Source of the DNA: Candidatus Aminicenantes bacterium UBA2190
GTDB lineage: Bacteria; Acidobacteriota; Aminicenantia; UBA2199
NCBI GenBank assembly: GCA_002335385.1
Contig: DCVK01000040.1
Span: 1-55,372 of the forward strand
Direction: 5' to 3'
Length of the DNA: 55,372 bases
In this document: positions 8,399 to 17,094 of the stretch, one piece after another
Numbering within the stretch: the first letter of the stretch is position 1
Layout: each line of letters opens with the position of its first letter
Translations under genes and position numbers: made by a program
The notes under the pieces: generated by a model
Databases searched by the model: none
Seen by the model: only the letters and a program-made list of their open reading frames with translations
What the model was told of the DNA's origin: nothing

Positions 8399-9501
8399 CC
8401 CTTTCGCGCCGCAGTTTCGCCAGGCTCCTGGCCTGCTCGAGCGCCGCCCTGCTGCCGCTCCCCGCCCGCGGCCAGGCCAAGGCGAGGAAACTTCGGGCGC
8501 GCGAGGCCGCCTACTACGACAAGCTGGGCGGCAACCGGGTCGCCTGCCGCTTGTGCCCCCACCAATGCCGGGTCGCCGACCGCGGGCGCGGCCTCTGCAA
8601 CGTGCGCGAGAACCGGGGCGGAACCTATCACACCCTGGTCTACGGCCAGCCCTGCTCGGTCCACGTCGACCCGATCGAGAAGAAGCCCCTGTTCCACTAC
8701 CTGCCCGGCAGCCAGGCGTTTTCGCTGGCCACGGCCGGCTGCAACTTCACCTGCCGCTTCTGCCAGAACTGGGAGATCTCCCAGCGCCGGCCCGAGGACG
8801 TGGAGACCATCGACCTGATGCCCGAGGCGGTCATCCGCCAGGCGCGGAGCAACCGCTGCCAGGTCGTCGCCCATACCTACGGCGAGCCCGTCGTCTTCTA
8901 CGAGTACATGCGCGACTGCGCCGCGCTGGGAAGGGAACGCGGCGTGCCCAACGTCATGATCAGCAACGGCTTCATCGAGAAGCAGCCGATGCGCGAGCTG
9001 TGCCGTCACCTGGGGGCGGTCAAGATCGACCTGAAGGCGTTCACCAAGGCGTTCTACATCGAGCAGTGCGGCGGCGAGCTGAAGCCGGTCCTGGACACGC
9101 TGCTGACCGTCCGCGCCGAGAAGACCTGGCTGGAGGTGGTGGTGCTGCTCATTCCCGGGCTGAACGATTCGCCGCGCGAGATCGAGGGCATGTGCCGCTG
9201 GCTGGCGCGCGAGCTGGGCCCCGACGTGCCCCTGCACTTCTCGCGCTTCGCGCCCACCTACATGCTGAAGAACGTGCCGCCCACGCCGCCGGCGACGCTG
9301 CACGGGGCAAGGAGCATCGCCCTGGACGCCGGCATCCGCTTCTGCTACGTCGGCAACCTGCTCTCCGACGCCGAGCACACCTATTGCCCTTCCTGCGGCA
9401 AGGTGCTGCTGCGCCGCCTGATGTACAGCCTGGAGAACGAGGGTCTCAAGGACGGAATCTGCCGCTTCTGCAAAACCCCCATTCCCGGCGTCTTCGCCTG
9501 A
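8395..9501 (+). CDS. AmmeMemoRadiSam system radical SAM enzyme with twin-arginine signal
   Basis: A 368-residue radical SAM protein of the family related to pyruvate formate-lyase activases that accompanies Memo and AMMECR1. The 4Fe-4S/SAM motif is CNFTCRFC (C116, C120, C123). An N-terminal Cys cluster CRLCPHQC (C51, C54, C58) and a C-terminal zinc-ribbon-like pair (CPSCGK and CRFCKT) frame the barrel. The first 26 residues (SRRSF, then a hydrophobic stretch ending ARGQA) look like a Tat signal, which fits export of a folded iron-sulfur protein together with the signal-bearing Memo partner. The start codon overlaps the upstream stop. Its substrate is unknown. Confidence 0.93.
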   Translation: MTLSRRSFARLLACSSAALLPLPARGQAKARKLRAREAAYYDKLGGNRVACRLCPHQCRVADRGRGLCNVRENRGGTYHTLVYGQPCSVHVDPIEKKPLFHYLPGSQAFSLATAGCNFTCRFCQNWEISQRRPEDVETIDLMPEAVIRQARSNRCQVVAHTYGEPVVFYEYMRDCAALGRERGVPNVMISNGFIEKQPMRELCRHLGAVKIDLKAFTKAFYIEQCGGELKPVLDTLLTVRAEKTWLEVVVLLIPGLNDSPREIEGMCRWLARELGPDVPLHFSRFAPTYMLKNVPPTPPATLHGARSIALDAGIRFCYVGNLLSDAEHTYCPSCGKVLLRRLMYSLENEGLKDGICRFCKTPIPGVFA

Positions 9502-9566
9502 ACGCCGGCGCCTCGCGCCCCGGTCGGACACGCCGCCGCGGTCTTTTATTTTCGCCGCATTTGTAA

Positions 9567-9572
9567 TATAAT
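9567..9572 (+). promoter_or_regulatory. -10 box upstream of the carboxyltransferase gene
   Basis: A perfect TATAAT lies 53 bases before the ATG at 9626. The -35 region is weak (T-rich, about 9544-9549). A GGGAGA ribosome site precedes the ATG, so this gene has a normal leader. Confidence 0.5.
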
Positions 9573-9625
9573 CTGCCCTTAACGATGCCGTTAATCAGCG
9601 GCGCCACGATCCCAGGGAGACCCCG

Positions 9626-11275
9626 ATGGCACAAAAGATCCTTGTCCGCGACCTGACGCTCCGCGACGGGCAGCAGTCGCAGTTCGCCACGCGCATGAAC
9701 CAGGCCCAGGTTGACCGCCTCCTGCCCCATTACCGGAAGGCGGGGTTTTACGCCATGGAGGTCTGGGGCGGCGCCGTCCCCGACTCGGTCATGCGCTTTC
9801 TCAACGAGAACCCCTGGGAGCGGCTGGAGAAGATCAAGGCCGCCGTCGGCACGGCCTCCAAGCTCACCGCCCTGTCGCGCGGCCGCAACCTGTTCGGCTA
9901 CAACCCCTACCCCGACGAGGTGATCGAGGGCTTCTGCCGCAACGCCGTGGGCTCGGGCATCGACATCATGCGCATCTTCGACGCCCTGAACGACATCGAC
10001 AACATGAAGTCGACCATCCGCCACGTCAAGCGCAACGGCGGCATCGCCGACTGCGCCGTCTGCTACACCGTCGACCCCAGGTTCACCCTCGCCGACCGGG
10101 CCCGGGCCTTCCTGCGCGGCCGGCCGTTGCCCAAAAGGATCTTCGACATCGAGTATTTCGTCACCAAGGCCGAGCAGCTGGCCGGCCTGGGCGCCGACAT
10201 GATCACCATCAAGGACATGGCCGGGCTCATCGATCCCGCGACCTCGGGCCGGCTGATCCGCGCCCTGAAGAGGAACGTGGGCATTGCCATCGACATGCAC
10301 ACCCACTGCACCCCGGGCTTCGGCCTGGCGTCGGTACTGATGGCCATGGTCAACGGCGTGGATATCGTCGACACCGTCATCCTGAATTTTTCCGGCGGCC
10401 CGGCGGCGCCGGCATTCGAGCTGGTGCAAATCTTCGCCGACAAGCTCGGCCTTGAGACCGGCGTCGACCGCGAGTCGGTGGCGGCCATCAACCGGGCGCT
10501 GCTGGAAGTGCGCGGCGAGCTGGCGCAGTTCGACCAGTACAAGCTGACACCGCTGGCCTTTGACATCGCCAGGGACAAGCTCCCCGCCGAGATCGACGCC
10601 CTGTTCGACCGCTCCATCGCGGCGGCGCGGGACGAACGCATCGCGGAGCTGCTGCAGGCCACCCAGGCCATCGAGAAATACTTCAACTTCCCGGCCCCCG
10701 ACGACATCGTGCGCGTGGCCCAGATCCCGGGCGGCATGTACACCAACATGCTGGCCCAGCTGCAGCAGTCCAAGCTGGAGCATTTGAAGGACAAGGTGCT
10801 GCGCACCGTGCCGCGCGTACGCCTGGACGCCGGCGTGCCGCCCCTGGTCACCCCCACCAGCCAGATCGTGGGCGTGCAGGCGGTCAACTGCGTCATCGAC
10901 GAAGCCAACGGCAGGCCCTTCTACACCTCGAAGTCCACCCAGTTCGTCAACCTGGTCAAGGGCACCTACGGCAAGACCCCCGTTCCCGTCGACCCCGCCT
11001 TCCGCCTGAAGATCGCCGGCACGCGCGAGGAGACCCCCTACGACACCTCCAGCCACAAGAAACAGGACAACCCGCTGCTGCCCGGGCTGGGCAACGTGCG
11101 CCTGGCGCGCAACGAGAAGGAGGAGCTGCTGCTCGAGCTCTTCCCCAACGTCGCCGCCACTTTCCTGAAGAACCTGCGCGAGAAGGAATTCCAGGCCGCC
11201 GGCGGCAAGGCGATCAGGCACGAGGAGCCCAGCGCCGCCGATCTGATGTGGGAGAGCCTTTCAGAGTACGCCTGA
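9626..11275 (+). CDS. Biotin-dependent carboxyltransferase (transcarboxylase 5S / pyruvate carboxylase B-type), no biotin domain
   Basis: A 549-residue protein of the 5S transcarboxylase, oxaloacetate decarboxylase alpha and PycB family. The HMGL-like TIM barrel opens with RDLTLRDGQQS, has the candidate carbamylated Lys in MITIKDMAG (about K196), and the metal-binding HxH in DMHTHCTPG (about H225 and H227). The conserved post-barrel region (IPGGMYTNMLAQL) follows. No AMKM biotin-attachment motif is present, so a separate biotin carrier and carboxylase must be encoded elsewhere. The reaction is therefore carboxyl transfer to or from pyruvate/oxaloacetate or a related acid; the exact substrate is not decidable here. 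A GGGAGA ribosome site supports the ATG. Confidence 0.87.
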   Translation: MAQKILVRDLTLRDGQQSQFATRMNQAQVDRLLPHYRKAGFYAMEVWGGAVPDSVMRFLNENPWERLEKIKAAVGTASKLTALSRGRNLFGYNPYPDEVIEGFCRNAVGSGIDIMRIFDALNDIDNMKSTIRHVKRNGGIADCAVCYTVDPRFTLADRARAFLRGRPLPKRIFDIEYFVTKAEQLAGLGADMITIKDMAGLIDPATSGRLIRALKRNVGIAIDMHTHCTPGFGLASVLMAMVNGVDIVDTVILNFSGGPAAPAFELVQIFADKLGLETGVDRESVAAINRALLEVRGELAQFDQYKLTPLAFDIARDKLPAEIDALFDRSIAAARDERIAELLQATQAIEKYFNFPAPDDIVRVAQIPGGMYTNMLAQLQQSKLEHLKDKVLRTVPRVRLDAGVPPLVTPTSQIVGVQAVNCVIDEANGRPFYTSKSTQFVNLVKGTYGKTPVPVDPAFRLKIAGTREETPYDTSSHKKQDNPLLPGLGNVRLARNEKEELLLELFPNVAATFLKNLREKEFQAAGGKAIRHEEPSAADLMWESLSEYA

Positions 11276-11580
11276 ACATCAGGCGTTCGATGTTCGACGT
11301 TCGAGGTTCGATGTTAAAAATTTCGGAAAGGATTTTTCACGGAATTATAGTCGATCGATTCAATAGCTCCTGAAAATCTCTATTCTCTTCAACGTCGAAC
11401 TTCGAACCCTCTTCAGAATTATTCTTCCTTCTTCTTGTATATTACTCGGCTCCCGGCAAGCTCCTGAGATTCTCTTCTCATCAACGTCGAACTTCGAACC
11501 TTCTTCAGATCTTCTTGCTCTTCACCTGCATTCTTTTTTTCTTCAACATCGAACATCGAACATCGAACTTCGAACCTTCT
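11276..11580. repeat. Intergenic space with GTTCGA inverted repeats and decayed copies of the adjacent gene end
   Basis: No gene is visible. At 11285-11316 there are four GTTCGA words, and near 11541-11577 the inverted counterpart (CATCGAA words). In between, two degenerate blocks (about 11364-11416 and 11458-11512) repeat the order AGCTCCTGA, TCTCTTCTC, CAACGTCGAACTTCGAACC, CTTCAG. The segment at 11433-11466 resembles the last codons of the neighbouring leftward gene (11602-11636), as if its 3' end had been duplicated and had decayed. Confidence 0.7.
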
Positions 11581-12726
11581 TCAGATCTTCTCGAACTTAT
11601 GCTTGTATATCACGCCCCTCTCGGCCAGCTCCTTCAGCATGAACTCCACGCACCTGGGCTCCTCGCCGACATACTCGGGGGCGATGATCCCCTGGCGCGA
11701 GTACAGGCCGCCGGCGATCATCCTCACGGCGGCGGTGGCGGTGAAGCCGGTGGTGCGGGCCATGGAGTGGACGTTGCGGGCCACGTCGAAGCGGTCGAGC
11801 AGGTCATAGGTGTGGCGAACCTTTTCCCCGTCCTTCTCGCCCTCGACGATGACCTGCATGACGGTCAGGTCGGTCTCGCCCGGCTGCAGCTTCCAGATGG
11901 GGAAGAGCAGCCTGGCGGTCAGGTCGATGGGGCGGACGCGGGCGCCGTGGACGTCGATGGGCTCCTGGCTGAAGAAGCCGCTCTCGCGCAGCACGGCGAT
12001 CTTCTCGATGTGGCCGGGGTAGCGCAGGGTCTTCTCCTTCATGTTGGGGATGTCCAGGGTGCGCACCAGGGTGCGCAGGCCGTCACTGTTGAAGGCCACC
12101 AGCGAGCTGACCCCGGGGAGGTTCATGTACTCGGGATCGGAAAGCGCCGGCCGCACGACCAGCTTGCCGTTCTCCACGTAGCGCGCCGGCCGGATGTACT
12201 CCTCGATCACGTCGATGGGCGAAAAGACCGCCTTGTATTCATAGGGCCAGACGCGCACTTCGGGCAGGCCGCCGACGTAGATCAGCGCCGAATGGGTCCT
12301 GTCCAGCAGGTGGTGGACATGGCCGACCAGCAGGTTGCTCATCCCCGGCGCCACGCCGCAGTCGACGATGGCCGTGACCCCTTTCTTCTTCGCCATCTCG
12401 TCGAGCATGAAGGCGTCCTCGGGGAAGAAGGCGATATCCACCGCGTTCTTCCCGGCATCGATCACCGCCCTCAGGGTCTGGTATCCCAGGAAACCGGGGA
12501 CGGCGCTGAGCACCACGTCATGACCGGCGACCAGCCCCCTGACCTTGTCCGGATCGGCCAGGTCGGCCTGGACGGGGCGGATCGCCCGGCTCGCATGGCA
12601 TTTCTGCAGCGACTCGGCGCTGATATCGGCCACGGTGACCTCGAATTTCGGGTCCTGCGCCAGGTCGAGGGCCATCGGCGCTCCCACCAGCCCCGAGCCG
12701 AGAACGATTATTTTTTGCTTTTTCAT
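11581..12726 (-). CDS. Saccharopine dehydrogenase-like NAD(P)-dependent oxidoreductase
   Basis: A 381-residue protein of the saccharopine dehydrogenase/lysine 6-dehydrogenase family. The Rossmann motif GSGLVGAPMA is at about residues 10-19, followed by VTVADIS at the second strand, and DVVLSAVPGFLG and DCGVAPGMSN in the catalytic part. Family members oxidise lysine or saccharopine at the epsilon-amino group; which reaction applies here cannot be told and no other lysine gene adjoins. A GGAG site lies ahead of the ATG within a run of A. The 3' end abuts repeats that appear to include copies of it. It faces away from the tRNA-Thr gene. Confidence 0.85.
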   Translation of the reverse strand: MKKQKIIVLGSGLVGAPMALDLAQDPKFEVTVADISAESLQKCHASRAIRPVQADLADPDKVRGLVAGHDVVLSAVPGFLGYQTLRAVIDAGKNAVDIAFFPEDAFMLDEMAKKKGVTAIVDCGVAPGMSNLLVGHVHHLLDRTHSALIYVGGLPEVRVWPYEYKAVFSPIDVIEEYIRPARYVENGKLVVRPALSDPEYMNLPGVSSLVAFNSDGLRTLVRTLDIPNMKEKTLRYPGHIEKIAVLRESGFFSQEPIDVHGARVRPIDLTARLLFPIWKLQPGETDLTVMQVIVEGEKDGEKVRHTYDLLDRFDVARNVHSMARTTGFTATAAVRMIAGGLYSRQGIIAPEYVGEEPRCVEFMLKELAERGVIYKHKFEKI

Positions 12727-12933
12727 TTTGTTCTCCTTTTTTTTGCAACTCCGGGATGATTCCAGGCGGAGAAGCCGATCAGAGACCGCTGAAGCGGTTG
12801 AGGAAGGCGACCAGGCGGTGCCGCGCGCGAGCCTGGCCCCCGCAACGGGTCGATTTCAAGACCGGCATCATGGGCAGATGGTAGCGCACGGCTGCGGTTT
12901 TGTAAAGTGCCCTTCGCCGCATCACGTCCGCCA

Positions 12934-12962
12934 TTGACGCTGCGCCGGAATTATATTAAAAT
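12934..12962 (+). promoter_or_regulatory. Promoter of tRNA-Thr
   Basis: TTGACG (12934-12939), a 17-base spacer and TAAAAT (12957-12962), about 21 bases ahead of the mature tRNA 5' end. Confidence 0.7.
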
Positions 12963-12983
12963 GTCGCCGGCTGGCATCCGCGG

Positions 12984-13056
12984 GCCGAAGTAGCTCAGCT
13001 GGTAGAGCAATTGATTCGTAATCAGTAGGTCGGGGGTTCGAATCCCCCCTTCGGCT
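12984..13056 (+). tRNA. tRNA-Thr (anticodon CGT)
   Basis: A complete 73-nt cloverleaf: acceptor stem GCCGAAG/CTTCGGC, D stem GCTC/GAGC with loop AGCTGGTA, anticodon stem ATTGA/TCAGT around loop TTCGTAA (anticodon CGT, reading ACG), and T arm GGGGG-TTCGAAT-CCCCC. CCA is not encoded. The 3' end is copied at 17344-17369, so this gene is the likely integration target of the following island. Confidence 0.96.
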
Positions 13057-13059
13057 TTC
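13034..13059 (+). repeat. attL-like core: 3' end of tRNA-Thr
   Basis: These 26 bases (T-arm G residues through discriminator plus TTC) recur exactly at 17344-17369 in the same orientation. They delimit the lower-GC island. Confidence 0.75.
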
Positions 13060-13271
13060 AAATTTCACCTCGCTTTCCCTTTATTATCAATGGTTTCAAG
13101 GAATATTTACTCATTGCCAGGACATGACCGGAATTGCCAAAATCATGCCGAAATTGAAAATAAGAGATGTGCTTTACGGACTGCGCCAGCCGGCCCAGGG
13201 CTTCCCGGTCTTCCTTTGGCACTACCGCGCCACGATGAACCGGGAATCCCGACTGTACGGTCCCCCGGCCG

Positions 13272-13844
13272 TCACATGGATTTTAGATTTTTGTTCAGTC
13301 TATCTACGATTTTTTCGAAATCGCGTTGCCGGGCTTCCTCTGTCTTGAATGAAAGGTATCGTCTCGTGTACGTGGTCCGAACGGACAATGGCATGGCCTT
13401 GAAATTCTCATAAGCCGGCGCGATGCCGACCAACCGTTCCGTGAACGCTTCTACCTGCTCCGCAGTGATCGATCCGCCCTTCGGAGCTTCCCACATGCCA
13501 TTTCGTTTTGCGTTTTCAACCGCTTTTTCGCCCAATTCGGTTATTAAGCCTTTTTCGCGCAGCCTTTCCACCGTTTTCTTGTTTTTTTCGGACCAGGGAC
13601 TCTTGGGGCGCCGCCGGCAAAAGTACTTTTTATATTTTGTGTGGTCGATGCTCTTCATCTGACCGTCTATCCACCCGAAGCAAAGGGCTTCCTCCAGAGC
13701 GTCGCTTGCAGAGACGGTAATCAAGGCTTGATTCTTGCCGAATAGAAGCCAGACGCCGTTCCGCGTCTCCGCGTTTTTTTTCAGCCATGCGCGAAAATCG
13801 CCGCGCGAAACAAACAACAATTCAGGGATATCCATTTTCATCAT
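13272..13844 (-). CDS. YdeI/OmpD-associated (OmdA-like) family protein
   Basis: A 190-residue protein of the YdeI/OmdA family. It matches the family in the N-terminal segment (FRAWLKKNAETRNGVWLLF), in the core ALCFGWIDGQMKSIDHTKY, in FCRRRPKSPWSEKN, and in a C-terminal helical part rich in Arg and Lys. Family members have been linked to bacteriocin tolerance, but the molecular role is unclear. ATG at 13844 has an AGGAG site five bases upstream; ATGs at 13841 and 13835 are weaker. It lies inside the putative tRNA-Thr island and has lower GC than the flanking core genes. Confidence 0.85.
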   Translation of the reverse strand: MMKMDIPELLFVSRGDFRAWLKKNAETRNGVWLLFGKNQALITVSASDALEEALCFGWIDGQMKSIDHTKYKKYFCRRRPKSPWSEKNKKTVERLREKGLITELGEKAVENAKRNGMWEAPKGGSITAEQVEAFTERLVGIAPAYENFKAMPLSVRTTYTRRYLSFKTEEARQRDFEKIVDRLNKNLKSM

Positions 13845-13886
13845 GACAACTCCTGTGCACGGGGCGAGAGAAAGCGGTGATGTTGC

Positions 13887-14864
13887 CTACATGCCGCCAG
13901 CGGGGCGTTCTCCGCCAATTATCGACCAATGGGTGTGGACGATGCGCCATTGCCCTTCCCGGCGATGATAGACCTCGGTGCAGTTCCAGGCAGAGCGTGC
14001 CGTGACGGTGCCGTCGGCGTCCAGCCCGGCCCAGAGGTAACGGTAGGTAAGCAGGGCCGCATCGCCCACGACATCGACGCGCGGATCGACGTATTCCACC
14101 GCGGCGGCGCCCCCGCCCGTCCCGCGCATGCCGTTGTAGAATTCCGTGAGACTGGCGATTCCCGTGAGCCGTTCCGGAAGGATCGGGTCGAAATAGGTGA
14201 CCTGGGGCACTGAGAGGGTCAGGAAACCTTCGGGGTCGCCCTGGCGCCAGCGATTCATGGCTGCTTTCTCCAGGGCCAGGATTTCGCTGGCAGCGGCGGA
14301 AAGTTGGGCTGCCTTGACCGTGATCGGGAGCGGCACATTGACCTCGACGGGCTGGCTGTGCCCGATATGGGACCAGTGCGAGTGGAGGATCTTCCAGGCG
14401 CCGGCGCGGCGGGCATAGACTTGGGTGGTGTTCCAAAAGGAGGCGCGCTTCATCTTCCGGTCAGCGCCGCGGCGCAGCGAGTGGTAGTTGTAAGTAAGAA
14501 CGGCCAGGTCGCCCAGCAGGGCCACCCGCGGATTCACGAATTCGGAGGCGTCATAACGGACTTTTCCCAGGATCGGAGCCAGGTATTCCCGGTAGGCTAT
14601 GGCTCCGATCACCGGGGCGGCGAGAGTCGGATCGACATAGGTGACATCGTCGGCGCTGATCTCGACCCAGCGCAGCGGATTGCCCTGGCGCCACTGTTCC
14701 ATGGCCTCGTTCTCCAGCCGGAAGATCGTATTGGCGGGGGTAACGGGGCCATTCAGGTATGGGGTGATGAGCTCATTGCTAAATGGGGGTCCGCCGCCGA
14801 CATCCCTTGCCTGATACAGAACAGATGCAGCAAAAACAAGCAGGAAAAGAATGGACTGAGCCAT
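13887..14864 (-). CDS. Secreted protein with two NTF2-like (SnoaL/DUF4440) domains
   Basis: A 325-residue protein with an N-terminal hydrophobic signal (MAQSILFLLVFAASVLYQA) and two tandem NTF2-like domains, about 45-170 and 190-325. Both halves share the same order of elements: an MxxWRQG(N/D)P helix, a VTYxDP strand, a (E)FVNPR or EYVDPRV segment, LTYxY, and a last strand pair ending in HSHWSHIG or HTHWSIIG. The duplication is plain from the sequence. Such domains often bind small hydrophobic ligands or act as isomerases or hydrolases; none is assigned here. A GGAGGTGA site precedes the ATG. It lies in the island, 42 bases upstream of the YdeI-family gene and probably co-transcribed. Confidence 0.8.
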   Translation of the reverse strand: MAQSILFLLVFAASVLYQARDVGGGPPFSNELITPYLNGPVTPANTIFRLENEAMEQWRQGNPLRWVEISADDVTYVDPTLAAPVIGAIAYREYLAPILGKVRYDASEFVNPRVALLGDLAVLTYNYHSLRRGADRKMKRASFWNTTQVYARRAGAWKILHSHWSHIGHSQPVEVNVPLPITVKAAQLSAAASEILALEKAAMNRWRQGDPEGFLTLSVPQVTYFDPILPERLTGIASLTEFYNGMRGTGGGAAAVEYVDPRVDVVGDAALLTYRYLWAGLDADGTVTARSAWNCTEVYHRREGQWRIVHTHWSIIGGERPAGGM

Positions 14865-15015
14865 ATGTCACCTCCGGAATTGCATATTGACGGATAGGAA
14901 ATTCAAGCATGAGATGGTCTTGCCTGTCAAGAACGGCAAGCGACGCCGCATAAGGTGGATTTCCTGATCGTTCGCAATCAGATTGAGTGTGCCAGTCTTA
15001 AAAGATATGACCGGA

Positions 15016-15891
15016 TCAAGATGATTTCTGAATGGCAAGTTCCAGTTCCTGGATTCTTCGGCTATTGGCAATCTTCTGATAATAATCATCAGTAACAGGA
15101 ATTTTCCTGTCGCGTATCAGCTTGAGATTCTCCAGGTTGCGCCTCCATCGCTTCAGCACGGCATCAGGCACTTTGAAGTCATTGCCGGATTCAAACAGGC
15201 GTTCCGGCACCTTCGGTTCAACCCCCAGATCCTTCAATTGTCTCCGGATTTGGGGAATGTGATCGCTTCCAAAGACAAAAACAATCCTCTTTGCCCCTTT
15301 TGCAGCCGCCAGGCCATTCTCCACGATGCGCCGGTTGCGTTCATGCCAGTTCCCGTGGGCCGTTTCAGCAACGGGGTCTGCACCAATGATCTTCTCGAAC
15401 ACTGAATCTATGACCGCAATGTTCAACTCGCTATGGATATCATCATATACCGATTGGCTGCCGGATTCTTTCATCCGCGCGAAATAGGTGCCGGCAAATG
15501 ACGCGACCTGCTCCTTCACGGGCTCAGGATAGGAACTGTCGGCCTTTGCCTGCGTGGCATAATCCAGCCTCCAGTCGACAGCAACAAACCGGTAGTTTGC
15601 TAAGGACGCCATTTCCGCAAGAAAGGCTGCCTCGGGAGGAAAGTATCCCTCCGTTGCCCGGTCAAAGGCTTCGGGTACGATCTCTCCGCAGACCACATCC
15701 GGTTTCAAGGCAATGATTTGCGCCAGGAGATCGTTGATGGAGTAATGGTAGTCGGGATTGAAATGCATCGAGTGGATCGTGCCGATAATGAAAATCTCCT
15801 GCCTGTCGGCGGATTCTTTTTGTCCGGTTTCTTGCGGGAAAATGGCAGCAGCCAACAAGCCAAGAAAACAAAAAATGGCTGTTACGGACAT
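15016..15891 (-). CDS. Secreted TraB/GumN-like protein (tentative)
   Basis: A 291-residue protein if started at the ATG at 15891, which gives a clear signal peptide (SVTAIFCFLGLLAAAIF). The frame is open up to 15963, overlapping the upstream gene by 16 bases, so longer starts are possible. The first mature segment FIIGTIHSMHFNPDYHY, then LKPDVVCGEI and the C-terminal FVFGSDHIPQI, resembles the GTxH, Glu and GxxH pattern of the TraB/GumN/Tiki and related DUF5694 families. These are putative metalloprotease-like or erythromycin-esterase-like folds. The similarity is by eye only. It lies in the lower-GC island. Confidence 0.6.
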   Translation of the reverse strand: MSVTAIFCFLGLLAAAIFPQETGQKESADRQEIFIIGTIHSMHFNPDYHYSINDLLAQIIALKPDVVCGEIVPEAFDRATEGYFPPEAAFLAEMASLANYRFVAVDWRLDYATQAKADSSYPEPVKEQVASFAGTYFARMKESGSQSVYDDIHSELNIAVIDSVFEKIIGADPVAETAHGNWHERNRRIVENGLAAAKGAKRIVFVFGSDHIPQIRRQLKDLGVEPKVPERLFESGNDFKVPDAVLKRWRRNLENLKLIRDRKIPVTDDYYQKIANSRRIQELELAIQKSS

Positions 15892-15947
15892 ATGCCTTGC
15901 GTTTTTTGTCTTTGAAGCAAAGCACCCATTCATTTCAGTAAATGGGG

Positions 15948-17081
15948 TCATACCCTTTCCCAACCCGATCTCATTAGCGGATGATTCATTGCATCCAGTT
16001 CAATTTTCGCATTCCAGGCATAACTCTTTGGCCACTTTTTAAAAACCTTGACCATCAGGAACAATAATTTGAGGATCCATCTCTTTTCATTCGGCTCCCA
16101 GCCTTTAGCCGGGTGAAGTCTCATCTCAACCTCATTCCCGCTTCTCTTTACAAGAAATTCCCCGCGTATGGTACCCGGGGATTTATCCGTTGTAATGGCA
16201 AAAGCTCCATCCACGATCAGGTGGTCCCGCAAACATACAAAATCAGGAATCGGGGGGCAGAAGTCAATGTTCATCTGATGTCTGCTGTTTGCGACGCTCA
16301 TGCCCTTTATTTCGCAGTGGCCCTGGTTATCGACAATCTCGTACATTACCCCTCTATCCCCAACCCTGTTATTTGCTCCCGGCTGAAGCGGCATTAACCG
16401 ACCATGATAGTTTTTATTCCAATCCACATTGAATGTATCGGCCGAATACCGGGTGAAGTAGTTTTTTGCGCAGTCAATCGGCAGAGGGAAAGTGTCCGGC
16501 TTGTGTTTCACCCCATCGATCTCAATTCTAATATCAGCATGCTTCTGCTTTGTGAATGACATCTCGTACAACGAATATACCGGAAAGGATTGCGGATTCC
16601 TTGCAACCGTTCCGATGGGTGCGAGCAGGAAGAAAGGTTTACCTTTTGTCGTTCTGTTCTCAATTACTTTCACTTCTATTTCACGGGCAAATTCGTCCTT
16701 AAAAGCAAAGTATACATCCAGGCGACCGGCATTCACTTCGAATCTCGCGCCCTCCAGCGGGCAAGCAGTGAAGCCGGCATCATTCAAAAGACTGGCTTGA
16801 GAGGCAAAAGGATATCCTGGCTGATGGTACACATCAGCTCCTCCATCATTCCGATAGGCGATGACCAGCAATATCTTTCTGCCATTATCATCACGTGCCT
16901 GCTGTAATTCAAAGGTATGATAAAACTCGTCCGGATCTTTCTCGAAATTGACCAGGATGAGATGCTCCATGTCGTCCACGCTCAGGCTGAAGGGCGAATA
17001 AAATCTTCCGTCTGAACTCCGGGAATAGATTTCCCGCTTCAAGCCATCCCGGTATTTTCCCTGGCGAAAGACAGTTTTCAT
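15948..17081 (-). CDS. Hypothetical protein (island)
   Basis: A 377-residue protein I do not recognise. It has no signal peptide and no transmembrane segment except a short hydrophobic LLFLMVKVF near the C terminus. It is rich in aromatic and charged residues, with beta-strand-like alternation suggesting a beta-sandwich protein. Base composition is distinctly more AT-rich than the flanking core genes, consistent with transfer. It begins 13 bases after a 51-residue reading frame and overlaps the next gene if that uses a long start, so the two genes are probably co-transcribed. Confidence 0.6.
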   Translation of the reverse strand: MKTVFRQGKYRDGLKREIYSRSSDGRFYSPFSLSVDDMEHLILVNFEKDPDEFYHTFELQQARDDNGRKILLVIAYRNDGGADVYHQPGYPFASQASLLNDAGFTACPLEGARFEVNAGRLDVYFAFKDEFAREIEVKVIENRTTKGKPFFLLAPIGTVARNPQSFPVYSLYEMSFTKQKHADIRIEIDGVKHKPDTFPLPIDCAKNYFTRYSADTFNVDWNKNYHGRLMPLQPGANNRVGDRGVMYEIVDNQGHCEIKGMSVANSRHQMNIDFCPPIPDFVCLRDHLIVDGAFAITTDKSPGTIRGEFLVKRSGNEVEMRLHPAKGWEPNEKRWILKLLFLMVKVFKKWPKSYAWNAKIELDAMNHPLMRSGWERV

Positions 17082-17094
17082 TTTATGATATTTT

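Noticed and set aside
13090..13348. Small rightward frames just after tRNA-Thr
   Set aside because: No ribosome site, no recognisable protein, and partial overlap with the YdeI-family gene on the other strand.
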